The notes: generated from the letters alone by a model not told the origin. Positions 23,270-32,460 are shown, counted from the stretch's first letter. The stretch: 64,000 nt of DNA from Pseudoneobacillus sp052180215 (GCF_052180215.1 NZ_CP197471.1:2514001-2578000), one strand, 5' to 3'. Translations and numbers: made by a program.

Positions 23270-25942
23270 TTATTTTACTTCTGTGAGATTTCTTGTTTCG
23301 CTTTTATTATGAAGAATAGTGGCTTGAGCAGCTGCTAATCTTGCTAGCGGAACACGGTAAGGGGAACAGCTTACATAGTCCAAACCAGTTTTATAACAGA
23401 ATTCAATAGAGCTTTTTTCTCCACCATGTTCACCACAGATACCTGTTTTTAAGTGCGACTTAGTTTGACGACCAAGATGAACGCCCATTTCGACAAGCTT
23501 TCCAACCCCATCTTGATCAAGCACTGCAAACGGATTATCTGGAAGTACCTTATTTTCTATATAGGTTTGTAAGAACTTTCCTTCTGCATCATCACGGCTA
23601 AAGCCAAAGGTGGTTTGTGTTAAATCATTTGTACCGAATGAAAAGAAATCCGCTTCTTCAGCAATTTTATCTGCAGTTAATGCCGCTCGTGGTATTTCAA
23701 TCATTGTTCCAATTAAATACTCAAAATCTTTACCTGTTTCTTCTTTAACTTTAAATGCAGCATCAATGACCAATTGTCTCATTTCTTTTAATTCGTTAAC
23801 ATGACCAACTAGCGGAATCATAATTTCTGGTTTAACATCTAAACCTTTATCTGCTAAATTAGCCACAGCATAAAAAATAGCTTTTGCTTGCATTTCATAG
23901 ATCTCTGGGTGAATCATACCTAAACGACATCCACGGTGGCCAAGCATTGGATTAAATTCATCTAATTGTCTTACTTTTTTTAGAAGTAGTTCCTTTTTCC
24001 TTAATTCAGAAGAATCAGGTTGAAGAATCTGAAGCTTTGTCACTTCAATCAACAATTCTTCTTTATCAGGTAAAAATTCATGAAGAGGCGGATCTAACAA
24101 ACGAATGGTTACTGGATAACCTTGCATTGCTTCAAATATACCTTCAAAATCTCCTTGCTGCATTGGTAATAGTTTATTTAATGCTTCCTTTCTCTCTTCA
24201 TATGATTCTGATAGAATCATATCTTGAACAATAGGTATTCTATTCAGATCCATAAACATATGCTCTGTTCTACATAACCCGATTCCACCTGCGCCAAAAT
24301 CGAATGCCTTTTTAGCATCCTGTGGATTATCAGCATTAGCACGAACTCCTAACTTACGCTCTTGGTCTGCCCATGCTAACAGTAATTGAAACTCATCTGA
24401 AAGTTCTGGTTCAATCATAGGGATTTCCCCTAACATGATTTCTCCTGTTGCTCCATCAATTGTTATCGTATCTCCATAGTTTACAAGCGTATCTCCAATA
24501 GAGAATTGTTTTGCTTTTAGGTCAATTTTTAAAGCTTCACATCCACAAATACAGGCTTTCCCCATTCCTCTAGCTACTACTGCCGCATGACTTGTCATAC
24601 CTCCACGGCTTGTTACGACTGCCTGTGCAGCTACAATCCCATGAATATCATCCGGAGTTGTTTCAGGACGAACTAGTATAACCTTCTTACCTTCGTTTGT
24701 TAAGCTTTCTGCTTCATCCGCATCGAAAACAACTTGGCCAGTTGCTGCTCCTGGAGATGCAGGTAAACCTTTTGCGAGAATTTTCCGTTCAAATCCATCG
24801 TCAATACGTCTGTGAAGAAGTTGGTTTAATTGATCTGGATCAACACGAAGAAGAGCTGCTTTTTTATTGATTATTCCTTCTTCAACCATCTCAACTGCAA
24901 TGCGAATGGCTGCCTGCGCTGTTCTTTTACCTGTTCGTGTCTGTAGGATGAATAGTTCTCCACGTTCAACTGTAAATTCAATATCTTGCATATCCTGATA
25001 ATGCTGTTCAAGACGTTTACTAGTCTCAGCAAATTGCTGGAACACATTAGGCATTTCATCTTTAAGTGTTAGTATAGGCTGTGGTGTACGGATTCCTGCC
25101 ACTACGTCTTCACCTTGGGCATTAATTAAATATTCCCCATATAAAATATGTTCCCCAGTTGATGGGTTTCTAGTGAATGCAACACCAGTTCCCGAGTCGT
25201 TACCCATGTTACCAAAAACCATACTTTGAATATTAACAGCTGTTCCTAAATGATCTGGAATTTTATTTAAGCGACGATATACGATAGCACGCTGATTATT
25301 CCAAGAATCGAAAACTGCATTAATTGCGAGAAATAATTGTTCTTTTGGATCCTGTGGAAATGATTTACGATTATGTTTTTTAACTATATCTTTATAGCCT
25401 TTAATGACTTCCTTCCAATCTTCAGCAGTCATTTCAGGGTCTGAAGAATATCCTTTGTGTTGTCGAGTTTCTTCTAAATATTGCTCAAAAAAGAATACAT
25501 TTATATCTAACACCACATTAGAAAACATTTGAATAAAACGACGATAAGAATCATAAGCAAACCGTGGGTTATTTGTTAATTTCGCCATGCCTTCTACGGT
25601 TTCGTCATTCATCCCAAGATTCAAAATCGTATCCATCATTCCTGGCATTGAAAATACAGATCCTGAGCGAACGGAGACTAATAATGGGTTTTCAGGATTA
25701 CCAAATTGTTTACCTGTTTTTTCTTCAAGGGCATACAGTGCGTCTAATACTTGAGCAGTTACTTCACTGGGGATTGTCTTTTCTGCTTCATAATAAGAAT
25801 TACAAGCTTCTGTTGAAATAGTAAAACCGAAAGGAACAGGTAATCCAATTTTCGTCATTTCTGCCAAATTGGCGCCTTTCCCCCCTAAAATTTCCTTCAT
25901 TCCACTATGACCTTCGTTAAACAAATAAACAAATTTACTCAT
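23270..25942 (-). CDS. ppdK: Pyruvate, phosphate dikinase
   Basis: This is an 890-aa PPDK. It interconverts pyruvate, ATP and phosphate with PEP, AMP and pyrophosphate. The ATP-grasp domain opens with GGKGANLAEM (about residues 21-30). The phosphohistidine block is GGMTSHAAVVARGMGKACICG (split: GGMTSHAAVVARG, His about 455). The PEP/pyruvate-binding barrel ends in GICGEHGG. Length is standard. It lies three bases downstream of the gene for its regulator, and both follow ccpN, so the operon is gluconeogenic. Confidence 0.97.
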   Translation of the reverse strand: MSKFVYLFNEGHSGMKEILGGKGANLAEMTKIGLPVPFGFTISTEACNSYYEAEKTIPSEVTAQVLDALYALEEKTGKQFGNPENPLLVSVRSGSVFSMPGMMDTILNLGMNDETVEGMAKLTNNPRFAYDSYRRFIQMFSNVVLDINVFFFEQYLEETRQHKGYSSDPEMTAEDWKEVIKGYKDIVKKHNRKSFPQDPKEQLFLAINAVFDSWNNQRAIVYRRLNKIPDHLGTAVNIQSMVFGNMGNDSGTGVAFTRNPSTGEHILYGEYLINAQGEDVVAGIRTPQPILTLKDEMPNVFQQFAETSKRLEQHYQDMQDIEFTVERGELFILQTRTGKRTAQAAIRIAVEMVEEGIINKKAALLRVDPDQLNQLLHRRIDDGFERKILAKGLPASPGAATGQVVFDADEAESLTNEGKKVILVRPETTPDDIHGIVAAQAVVTSRGGMTSHAAVVARGMGKACICGCEALKIDLKAKQFSIGDTLVNYGDTITIDGATGEIMLGEIPMIEPELSDEFQLLLAWADQERKLGVRANADNPQDAKKAFDFGAGGIGLCRTEHMFMDLNRIPIVQDMILSESYEERKEALNKLLPMQQGDFEGIFEAMQGYPVTIRLLDPPLHEFLPDKEELLIEVTKLQILQPDSSELRKKELLLKKVRQLDEFNPMLGHRGCRLGMIHPEIYEMQAKAIFYAVANLADKGLDVKPEIMIPLVGHVNELKEMRQLVIDAAFKVKEETGKDFEYLIGTMIEIPRAALTADKIAEEADFFSFGTNDLTQTTFGFSRDDAEGKFLQTYIENKVLPDNPFAVLDQDGVGKLVEMGVHLGRQTKSHLKTGICGEHGGEKSSIEFCYKTGLDYVSCSPYRVPLARLAAAQATILHNKSETRNLTEVK

Positions 25943-25945
25943 TAG

Positions 25946-26758
25946 TTAGCTCCTCTCACTTTTTAAGTAATCTAAAATTAGGTTTGCTGTTTCCTCTATT
26001 GCCTTATTGGATACATTAATGATAGGACATCCTACTCGTTTCATAATTTTTTCAGCATAATCTAATTCTTCAAGGATACGTTCAAAGCTAGCGTAATTTG
26101 CCTGAGAAGTTAATCCGAGTGCTTTTAATCTTTCTTTACGGATGTCATTCAATTTATCAGGTGAAATAATAAGTCCCACACATTTATTTCTTGGTACTTC
26201 AAACAATTCATCTGGTGGTGGTACTTCTGGTACCAATGGTACATTCGCAACCTTTAATCGCTTATGAGCTAAATACATCGAAAGTGGTGTTTTAGAAGTG
26301 CGAGAGACACCTATTAAAACAATGTCAGCACGTAAAATGCCACGAGAATCTCGCCCATCATCATACTTCACTGCAAATTCTATAGCTTCAATTTTTCGAA
26401 AATAATCTTCATCAAGCTTACGCATCATTCCCGGTTGATTACTTGGTTTCTTATTAAATTTCTGAATAAATGCATCCATTAAAGGATTCATTAAATCTAC
26501 TGCAATGATTCCTTCTTCTTTTGCTCTTCGATCCATGTAATCTTTTAAACTTGGTATGACAATGGTATAAGCTATAATGGAATGACTTTGGTTAGCAAGT
26601 AGAATAACATCTTCAATATCCTCATTGTCTTCTACATATGAATTCCGCCGAATTTCAACATTCCCACCATTAAATTGGGTTGCTACTGCTTTTACAACAA
26701 ATTCGGCCGTTTCACCCACTGAGTCTGAGACAACATAAACTACCTCTTTTTGGTTCAA
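25946..26758 (-). CDS. yqfL: PPDK regulatory protein (kinase/phosphotransferase)
   Basis: This is a 270-aa DUF299-family protein. In plants and bacteria it switches PPDK off by ADP-dependent phosphorylation and back on by phosphate-dependent removal. The opening VVYVVSDSVGETAEFVVKAV and the P-loop-like GVSRTSKTPLS are typical. I place the start at TTG 26758 because the resulting length equals B. subtilis YqfL; a GTG at 26770 is the alternative. Adjacent ppdK makes the bifunctional regulatory role convincing here. Confidence 0.9.
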   Translation of the reverse strand: MNQKEVVYVVSDSVGETAEFVVKAVATQFNGGNVEIRRNSYVEDNEDIEDVILLANQSHSIIAYTIVIPSLKDYMDRRAKEEGIIAVDLMNPLMDAFIQKFNKKPSNQPGMMRKLDEDYFRKIEAIEFAVKYDDGRDSRGILRADIVLIGVSRTSKTPLSMYLAHKRLKVANVPLVPEVPPPDELFEVPRNKCVGLIISPDKLNDIRKERLKALGLTSQANYASFERILEELDYAEKIMKRVGCPIINVSNKAIEETANLILDYLKSERS

Positions 26759-26781
26759 GATCGTTCCCACTTTCTTATTGA

Positions 26782-27420
26782 TTATCTTTCAATCATTTCA
26801 AGGAATGCTCTAGTTATCGTCGTTTTCGTAATTCGACCAATCACTTCATATGTAGAAGATCCTTTATCTACTTCTCTTACAACTGGTAAAGAATCTATCC
26901 GATTTTGTATAAGTTTTTTAGCTGCTTCTAATAAAGTTTCTTCAGATCTAGTGGTAACAATATTGGGCATACGAGTCATAATAACACTGATGGGTAAATC
27001 ATTTAAATTTTTATTTCCAATAGCCGCTCTAAGTAAATCTTTTCTTGAAATAACACCCACTAAATAGCCATTCTCATCCACAGCGTACAACGTTCCTACA
27101 TCCTCTAAAAAGATTTGAACAATACCATCATAAACAGAAGTAGATTTTTGGATGACAATTGGGTGAGCTTTATAATCCTTAACTAGCTGTTCGGTAAACT
27201 TAGCTACTTGTAAATTAATCTCAGTTTCTTCATTTAAATAGTAACCAACACGAGGTCTTGCTTCTAAGCTTCCAGACATCGTAAGGATGGTTAAATCAGG
27301 ACGTAAAGTTGCACGGGTTAAGGATAGTTTCTTTGCAATATCCTTACCAGTAATAGGACCTGCAGTTTTAACAATTTCCAGAATTTCTTCTTGGCGCTTT
27401 GTTAGTTTAATAAGAATCAC
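26782..27420 (-). CDS. ccpN: CcpN-type repressor of gluconeogenesis (HTH plus two CBS domains)
   Basis: This is a 212-aa repressor with an N-terminal winged helix (LTKRQEEILEIVKTAGPITG and ATLRPDLTILTMSG) and two CBS domains (about residues 75-205, with EDVGTLYAVDENG and VISRKDLLRA). Length and sequence agree with B. subtilis CcpN, which represses gapB and pckA and senses ATP/ADP ratio. GTG 27420 is preferred: the predicted transcript begins near 27480, so upstream codons would not be translated. It heads the ccpN-yqfL-ppdK cluster. Confidence 0.92.
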   Translation of the reverse strand: MILIKLTKRQEEILEIVKTAGPITGKDIAKKLSLTRATLRPDLTILTMSGSLEARPRVGYYLNEETEINLQVAKFTEQLVKDYKAHPIVIQKSTSVYDGIVQIFLEDVGTLYAVDENGYLVGVISRKDLLRAAIGNKNLNDLPISVIMTRMPNIVTTRSEETLLEAAKKLIQNRIDSLPVVREVDKGSSTYEVIGRITKTTITRAFLEMIER

Positions 27421-27442
27421 CACCTTCGGTAAATAAACATAA

Positions 27443-27483
27443 TGTGTTATACTGATTTCCGTTGTGATTAATTGTGTTATACT
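27443..27483. promoter_or_regulatory. Two CcpN operator boxes in the ccpN leader
   Basis: TGTGTTATACT occurs twice on the plus strand, at 27443-27453 and 27473-27483, exactly 30 bp apart (about three helix turns). Each copy fits the published B. subtilis CcpN consensus TRTGHYATAYW at every position. The upstream copy overlaps the predicted transcription start, so autorepression is likely. Confidence 0.75.
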
Positions 27484-27486
27484 TAT

Positions 27487-27515
27487 TTTATATTTAGTAT
27501 ATACCATTTATTCAA
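27487..27515 (-). promoter_or_regulatory. ccpN promoter
   Basis: On the minus strand TTGAAT (27515-27510), a 17-bp spacer and TATAAA (27492-27487) form a good SigA promoter. The start of transcription would be near 27480, inside a CcpN box. Confidence 0.65.
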
Positions 27516-27570
27516 AATACGAAACAATGAGTTTTAAATTTTTTGTTATATAAAACTTTGAATTTACTAA

Positions 27571-27620
27571 ATTCAAACAAATAAAGACCCTATCCCAATT
27601 ATTTACTAGGATAGGGTCTT
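27571..27620 (-). terminator. Terminator after BA3454-like small gene
   Basis: AAGACCCTATCC (27584-27595) and GGATAGGGTCTT (27609-27620) form a 12-bp perfect stem. The T tail on the minus strand is modest. Confidence 0.75.
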
Positions 27621-27631
27621 GTAAAATATCT

Positions 27632-27766
27632 TTAATTCATCCATTGCTTTTGGACTTGTTCTTTAGCTACTCGTAAAATCTCTTCCTCACTTGTATATTT
27701 ATCCACAATTACATTGGTTTGATAACACTTTCCTTGATAAACAACATTAATAGTATACTGTATCAC
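27632..27766 (-). CDS. Small BA3454-type stress-response protein
   Basis: This is a 44-aa protein (YTINVVYQGKCYQTNVIVD then SEEEILRVAKEQVQKQW). It resembles the BA3454 family of tiny Bacillus proteins annotated as stress-response. It starts at GTG 27766, eight bases after AAGGGAG; an ATG six codons earlier lacks a ribosome site. It is followed by a strong hairpin. The function of the family is not known to me. Confidence 0.7.
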   Translation of the reverse strand: MIQYTINVVYQGKCYQTNVIVDKYTSEEEILRVAKEQVQKQWMN

Positions 27767-27930
27767 ATTCAAAGCTCCCTTCATTCTTTTTTCGTATAAA
27801 AAAAGCTTTTTCTTTTGAAAAAAGAAAAATTAGATATTTTAAATAAAATCACTAGAGGATATAGATTAATATATTTATTTCTTAAATTTTTATGTGAACC
27901 AAAATTAGGAAAAATAAAATAATACATCCA

Positions 27931-27966
27931 TTAAAAAAGGAATATCCTAATGCGGAAATTCCTTTT
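27931..27966 (-). terminator. Terminator of the Fpg/Nei gene
   Basis: On the minus strand AAAAGGAAT and ATTCCTTTT pair and run into TTTTTT. Confidence 0.75.
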
Positions 27967-27973
27967 CTAGACA

Positions 27974-28786
27974 TTATTTTTGACAATTCGAGCAGTAGAA
28001 TGTTTTTCTTGAAGAAATGGAACCTTTCAAAATCTTGTGACCACATCTTGGGCAATCTTGACCTTCGCAATCATAAACTTTGCAAAGGTTGTTATACCCT
28101 CCTGTTAAAGTATCCCCTTTATAGAGTGGATTCTCCATATATCCTCCATGTTTGGTTGCATCACGAAGCACATATTGAATAGAATGGTATAATGTGTTTA
28201 CCTCATTTGAATTGAGATTTTCTATTCCTCTAGTAGGTAATACTCCTGCATGAAAACAAATTTCGTCTGAATAACAATTACCTATTCCTGCAATCCATTG
28301 CTGGTCCACTAATTTTGTTTTCAGACGACCTCTTCGGTTTACCACTAATGCTTCGAAAGATTTAAGTGTAAATGCTAAATCCAAAGGTTCTGGTCCCAAG
28401 TCTGATAATTCTTTTTCCACTAGATCTCTTGAATTATACAAATGTAAGTAACCAAGTCGGAGTCCAATAAAATATAAATGCTCTTGACCAAATGTAAACT
28501 GAATTTGAACAGTTCTTTTTGGTTTATCTTCCTGTGTTCCGTAAAACATCCAACCGCCTAACATCAAATGTAAAAGCAAGATATTCCCATTTTCAAGGTA
28601 GAATATTAGATGTTTTGCTCGTCTTTCAACATTTATTATTTTTTGACCCTGTACTTGATTAAGAAATATTTCAGGTGATACATTTATAGATTTTTCACGA
28701 TTCACTTGAACAGATGTAATTGTTTTTCCAATTATTTTTTGACTAAGTATAAATTTGTAATTTTCCATTTCAGGTAATTCGGGCAT
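27974..28786 (-). CDS. Fpg/Nei-family DNA glycosylase (AP lyase)
   Basis: This is a 270-aa base-excision glycosylase of the formamidopyrimidine/endonuclease VIII family. The mature N-terminus PELPEM carries the catalytic Pro and Glu. A conserved Lys lies in RRAKHLIFYL. The helix-two-turn-helix IAGIGNCYSDEI and the C-terminal zinc finger (CPRC ... CSNC) are present. GGAGG-type site CGGAGG lies eight bases before the ATG. The text PELPEMENY and low similarity to MutM suggest a second, Nei-like paralogue rather than the main MutM. Confidence 0.9.
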   Translation of the reverse strand: MPELPEMENYKFILSQKIIGKTITSVQVNREKSINVSPEIFLNQVQGQKIINVERRAKHLIFYLENGNILLLHLMLGGWMFYGTQEDKPKRTVQIQFTFGQEHLYFIGLRLGYLHLYNSRDLVEKELSDLGPEPLDLAFTLKSFEALVVNRRGRLKTKLVDQQWIAGIGNCYSDEICFHAGVLPTRGIENLNSNEVNTLYHSIQYVLRDATKHGGYMENPLYKGDTLTGGYNNLCKVYDCEGQDCPRCGHKILKGSISSRKTFYCSNCQK

Positions 28787-28803
28787 ATTATATCCTCCGT
28801 TCC

Positions 28804-28833
28804 ATAAAAAAAGACACTTTATAGTAGTGTCTT
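28804..28833 (-). terminator. Terminator after YbxH-like gene
   Basis: AAGACACT (28811-28818) and AGTGTCTT (28826-28833) pair; on the minus strand the stem is followed by seven T. Confidence 0.8.
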
Positions 28834-28932
28834 CTGTGAAAATGAAAACTATTATAAATTGATACTTGAGTTTTAAAAAGTGAATTTTCTTTTGTATAGA
28901 ACACCTATTTAAGTATATAATGACAAGTTTTT

Positions 28933-29124
28933 TTAGATTTGGTGTTTTTGACAATAACCATCAATTAGTCCTTCAATAAAATCCATCTCAGGAAATTTTC
29001 CGGCAAAATTAAATTGGAGTTCTTCAACAAATGAACCATTATGATAAACATGAATGGCTCCTTTTTGATTGATTACACTAAATTCGGGTTCAAAAATATA
29101 CCCATTACGCTCAACAGCTCCCAT
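28933..29124 (-). CDS. Small conserved protein (YbxH/DUF5370-like)
   Basis: This is a 63-aa protein (VERNGYIFEPEFSVINQKG, then GSFVEELQFNFAGKFPE and a C-terminal helix with one Cys). It resembles the small Bacillus family I know as YbxH or DUF5370, whose role is unknown. ATG 29124 follows AAGGAG by eight bases; a GTG six bases upstream is too close to that site. It is followed by its own terminator. Confidence 0.65.
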   Translation of the reverse strand: MGAVERNGYIFEPEFSVINQKGAIHVYHNGSFVEELQFNFAGKFPEMDFIEGLIDGYCQKHQI

Positions 29125-29269
29125 AGTCACTACTCCTTATGTCCATATTATTTCACTAATTTTCTCTAAAGATTATTCTTTTACTTTTTACTAATTTTTA
29201 ATCTACATATTATGTTATTAATGGGTAAACCTAAATAGCAGAAATTATTAAAAGGAAGGTAGTGAGAAT

Positions 29270-29422
29270 ATGAAACAATCATCAAACAAAAATCATTCTC
29301 AACAATCTATTGAAAATGTAAAATCCTATCAAGAAAAAAACGATGAAATTTTCGAGAATGACACTCTAAAGAATCGCCAACCTACCCCACAACCTAAAGA
29401 ATATGATGAAATTGAATATTAA
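29270..29422 (+). CDS. Small hydrophilic protein, unknown
   Basis: This is a 50-aa, strongly charged, Gln/Asn/Glu-rich protein without hydrophobic core (starts MKQSSNKNHSQQSIENV, ends KEYDEIEY). It starts ten bases after GGAAGG. Composition suggests an unstructured protein; similar tiny proteins are made during sporulation in Bacillus. I do not recognise the family. Confidence 0.6.
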   Translation: MKQSSNKNHSQQSIENVKSYQEKNDEIFENDTLKNRQPTPQPKEYDEIEY

Positions 29423-29424
29423 AA

Positions 29425-29452
29425 ATTATGGCTTGTAGTTTTCCTACAAGCC
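29425..29452 (-). terminator. Hairpin between convergent genes
   Basis: GGCTTGTAG (29430-29438) and CTACAAGCC (29444-29452) form a 9-bp stem with a 5-nt loop. On the minus strand ATAATTTTT follows. It reaches the stop codon of mug. Confidence 0.7.
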
Positions 29453-29955
29453 TACATGATTAGTCTAGGTAGCTGACTATAAATATCGACAATCTCCTCT
29501 ATTCTCATTCTTACTAATCCGCTTGAAGATGGGGCAACAAACTCAGTCGTTCCATCCACTAACGCATGCGACTGAACACCCCAAGGAACTTCTTTTCTTC
29601 CACTGTATTCTTGGTAAACACCTTTCCCAACAAAACATATAATTTTTGGTTTAAAAACCTCAATTTTATGTCGTAATTCCTCTTGTCCTTTTTTATACTC
29701 TTCTTTCGTTATTTCTTGTGCGGTTTTTGTTGGCCTTGTAACAATATTCGTTAAACCATAGCCTAAATCAAGTAATAAGTAATCTTCATTTGTTGTATAT
29801 TTTCTCGGAGTAAGACCTGCCTTGTGTAAAATAGTCCAAAATCTGTTATTAGGGTTGGCAAAATGATGTCCTGTCTCACTAGAACGAATACTCGGATTAA
29901 AACCAACAAACAAGATTTTTAAATTAAATTTAATATGATCAGAAATTGGCTTCAT
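29452..29955 (-). CDS. mug: Mismatch-specific uracil/thymine-DNA glycosylase
   Basis: This is a 167-aa Mug/TDG-type glycosylase, removing U or T opposite G and ethenocytosine. Visible are the catalytic motif GFNPSIRSSETGHHFANPNNRFW, cut here as GFNPSIRSSETGHHF, and the C-terminal PSSSGL loop (family N-P-S-G type). Length fits the family. It stands with an Fpg/Nei glycosylase, exonuclease III and endonuclease IV within 15 kb, a group of base-excision genes. Confidence 0.88.
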   Translation of the reverse strand: MKPISDHIKFNLKILFVGFNPSIRSSETGHHFANPNNRFWTILHKAGLTPRKYTTNEDYLLLDLGYGLTNIVTRPTKTAQEITKEEYKKGQEELRHKIEVFKPKIICFVGKGVYQEYSGRKEVPWGVQSHALVDGTTEFVAPSSSGLVRMRIEEIVDIYSQLPRLIM

Positions 29956-29985
29956 TTAAACACGTCCTTATTCATACAATAAGCG

Positions 29986-32241
29986 TTATTCTAATGTAGC
30001 AGATAGTTGGGATTTAAGGAATTGACCAATCGCTTCGGAATCTAACCTTGCCGCTACATATGGAGGTCTAACTCGATTAGCCCCTTCCAACGGTAAACCA
30101 AGCCATAATATTCTTTCATCTATTAAAACAAAAGGAAATGGAATATCACTAGTAAAGGAACTATCTGATTTCAAATGCTGGTTTGTATGGGGAGATAACA
30201 ATGTTAGTGTAACTCCGACATTCCTCTTGTTTAAAATGGTTATCCACTCACTAGACAATAAATTATCATTATGTATCGAAAGAAGGATAGAGTTTTGAGA
30301 ATGTAGAATATCATCCGTTACTGTTTCTAGCCTCTTTGCATGAATCCAATTTAACCTTGGATGTTGATTTTTAATCCACGATCCAATATCTTTTTGAAAG
30401 ATTGCCTGTCTATTTTCAAGTTGATGTTCTACAAGCTTCCTTAATGTTTTCAATTTACTTATTTTTTCTTTTATAAAAGAGGAGTCGCTTACATGAATAA
30501 ACTTTCCTTTTGTTCTTGTAATCGCAACATTAATCAATCTCTCACTATCTTGGCCAACCAATAACACACCCGGTCGGTCTAAAGGGTAACTATCAACGGT
30601 ATCAAATATCATAACATCACGCTCACTGCCTTGGAAACGATGTACTGTAGCTGATATGATATCTGTTTCGCTTCTTTCTTTTCGAAGTAGGTCTTCTAAT
30701 AAGGTTTCCATCAAAATCGATTGTGATCGGTATGGTGTCACATAACCTATCGAATTTATTCCTGATAAATAAGATTCATAAATAGCTTGAAAAGAGATGA
30801 ATAACTGCCAAAGATTAAATCTTGAATTAGATGTCTTTTCGGTCATGCAATGATTTCCATTAAAACTTACGTCCACTAGAATAGATGAAAAATTTGGGAA
30901 CGGTGCTAACTGAGCCAGTTCATTACGTGACTTTTCTACCGAGGCATGATCACTAACAAGTGAATGATAAATATGTTTATTGGTAAAAGCAGATATATCC
31001 GGGTGCATTCGCCGTTGTTCCCTTAATAATACCAAATGAGGATGAAGTTTTAATTGATTTACCGATTGGTTAACCCCTGATTTTTGAAAAATATCCTCCC
31101 GTAGCCATTCATTAATAAGTGCATGTTTACCTGCAGCAATCGGAGGCAATTGTTTAAAGTCTCCACAAATAATAATCCTTTTAGCTAGACTAGCTGAAAA
31201 AGCAATTTGAGGCACATATGCCATACTAGCTTCATCAATGATGACTAAATCAAACTCCTTTTCATAAATCGCAGGATCACTTGCCGCTTTCGCTAATGTG
31301 GCACCAATAATTTTAGCCTCTTTTACAAATTGGATTTCTTTTTGTCTAATCTTTTCAAGAATATTCCCTAACTTCACCTCTATATCAAGCAGACTTTCCG
31401 TATCTCTTTTGCTGAAGGACCTAGTTAAGTCTTGTTTAATTTGTTTTCTTTCTATCGTCAATCGTTCTTTTTCTCTTGCTAAACCTGGTTCAAAAGTTTG
31501 GAGTAAATCGATGGTTGTGATCGTTTGGTGGGATAGAAGGTTGCCACCAACATTGGTGCCGTAACGAAAAATGTCTCCTTCTTTGAATCTTCCCTTTTTC
31601 TGTATAAAAGAAGATATTTCCGCCATTAAAACATCTATCGCTTGATTACTATGTGCCAAAATTAAAATTCTTTTTCCATGAATATATTTATTAGAAGCCA
31701 CCCTCGCAAGAGTATAGGTTTTACCCGTACCAGGAGGCCCCCAAACAAAAGTAACAGGGTTAAACTGAGAACGTAAAATTAATTCATGAACATTGGATTT
31801 AATATTATCTAAAGGATGTTTTGATTCCTCGTTGGGTTGAAGAACTCTTTTTACCCTCATCCGTTTTTTCTTGCTTTTTTTTATTTCATCCAGCCTTTCG
31901 GTGAGTTGCTCTAATAATTCCCAAGGGTCATGAAAAAGGAATACCTCCGATAACCTTTCACCAAAATTGGCTTCCACTTCAACTATAACGTTATTTCCTT
32001 CTGATGATAGAATTCGCCCACTAACTTGTTGTTTTCCCCATACAATCTTTACTTTTGCACCAACTGGTACTCGAATGGACATGGTAGATTCAAAAAAATA
32101 GGTAATGGTATTATCCTCCGCACGTATTAACCTTCCATTTATTAATATGAACTTACTACTTCCATATTTTTTTAAATATTGAATTTCAGCCTGTAAAGCT
32201 TTCTGCATTTCAGTAATTAGAAATCCCACTTTTGAAATCAT
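29986..32241 (-). CDS. Superfamily 1 (Upf1/IGHMBP2-like) helicase
   Basis: This is a 751-aa SF1 helicase. Walker A is GPPGTGKTYTLARV (about residue 167). Walker B is LVIIDEASMA. Further motifs are CGDFKQLPP (III), RRMHPDI, GYVTPYRSQ (IV/V), ATVHRFQGSERDV and NVAITRTKGK (VI). The overall type is DNA2/NAM7, with an N-terminal beta-barrel region before the first motif and a C-terminal phospholipase D-like stretch around 620-720. It may act in DNA or RNA metabolism. No partner gene is evident. Confidence 0.85.
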   Translation of the reverse strand: MISKVGFLITEMQKALQAEIQYLKKYGSSKFILINGRLIRAEDNTITYFFESTMSIRVPVGAKVKIVWGKQQVSGRILSSEGNNVIVEVEANFGERLSEVFLFHDPWELLEQLTERLDEIKKSKKKRMRVKRVLQPNEESKHPLDNIKSNVHELILRSQFNPVTFVWGPPGTGKTYTLARVASNKYIHGKRILILAHSNQAIDVLMAEISSFIQKKGRFKEGDIFRYGTNVGGNLLSHQTITTIDLLQTFEPGLAREKERLTIERKQIKQDLTRSFSKRDTESLLDIEVKLGNILEKIRQKEIQFVKEAKIIGATLAKAASDPAIYEKEFDLVIIDEASMAYVPQIAFSASLAKRIIICGDFKQLPPIAAGKHALINEWLREDIFQKSGVNQSVNQLKLHPHLVLLREQRRMHPDISAFTNKHIYHSLVSDHASVEKSRNELAQLAPFPNFSSILVDVSFNGNHCMTEKTSNSRFNLWQLFISFQAIYESYLSGINSIGYVTPYRSQSILMETLLEDLLRKERSETDIISATVHRFQGSERDVMIFDTVDSYPLDRPGVLLVGQDSERLINVAITRTKGKFIHVSDSSFIKEKISKLKTLRKLVEHQLENRQAIFQKDIGSWIKNQHPRLNWIHAKRLETVTDDILHSQNSILLSIHNDNLLSSEWITILNKRNVGVTLTLLSPHTNQHLKSDSSFTSDIPFPFVLIDERILWLGLPLEGANRVRPPYVAARLDSEAIGQFLKSQLSATLE

Positions 32242-32330
32242 TTTGTTCTTCCTTTACATCACCATTATCAAGGTATGAATTTTCACTTTTAATAGGATAC
32301 CATTTAAATAATTGAAAACCTAATAATGTA

Positions 32331-32361
32331 TTGAATAGATCACGTATCTTGGTAATATAAT
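32331..32361 (+). promoter_or_regulatory. Promoter of candidate small RNA
   Basis: TTGAAT (32331-32336) and a perfect TATAAT (32356-32361) are separated by 19 bp. Transcription would begin near 32368, exactly at the base of the hairpin structure. Confidence 0.55.
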
Positions 32362-32367
32362 AATAAT

Positions 32368-32454
32368 GTCTCCTCTGGAACTATTCGCTTGTTGCGGGAC
32401 ACTTAACCAGTTCGGACCAGAGGGGACAGGCGTCTGATTTTCAGACGCTTTTTT
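32368..32454 (+). ncRNA. Candidate 87-nt structured small RNA
   Basis: A 12-bp stem pairs TGTCTCCTCTGG (32367-32378) with CCAGAGGGGACA (32417-32428), with only one G-U. Inside are AACT/AGTT pairing and the hairpin CGC-TTGTT-GCG. A strong terminator GCGTCTGA/TCAGACGC (32430-32448) with six T ends it. The region lies between two minus-strand genes and has no ORF. I do not recognise it as 6S, SRP, tmRNA or a riboswitch. A promoter sits at the correct distance. Confidence 0.6.
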
Positions 32455-32460
32455 GTATAT

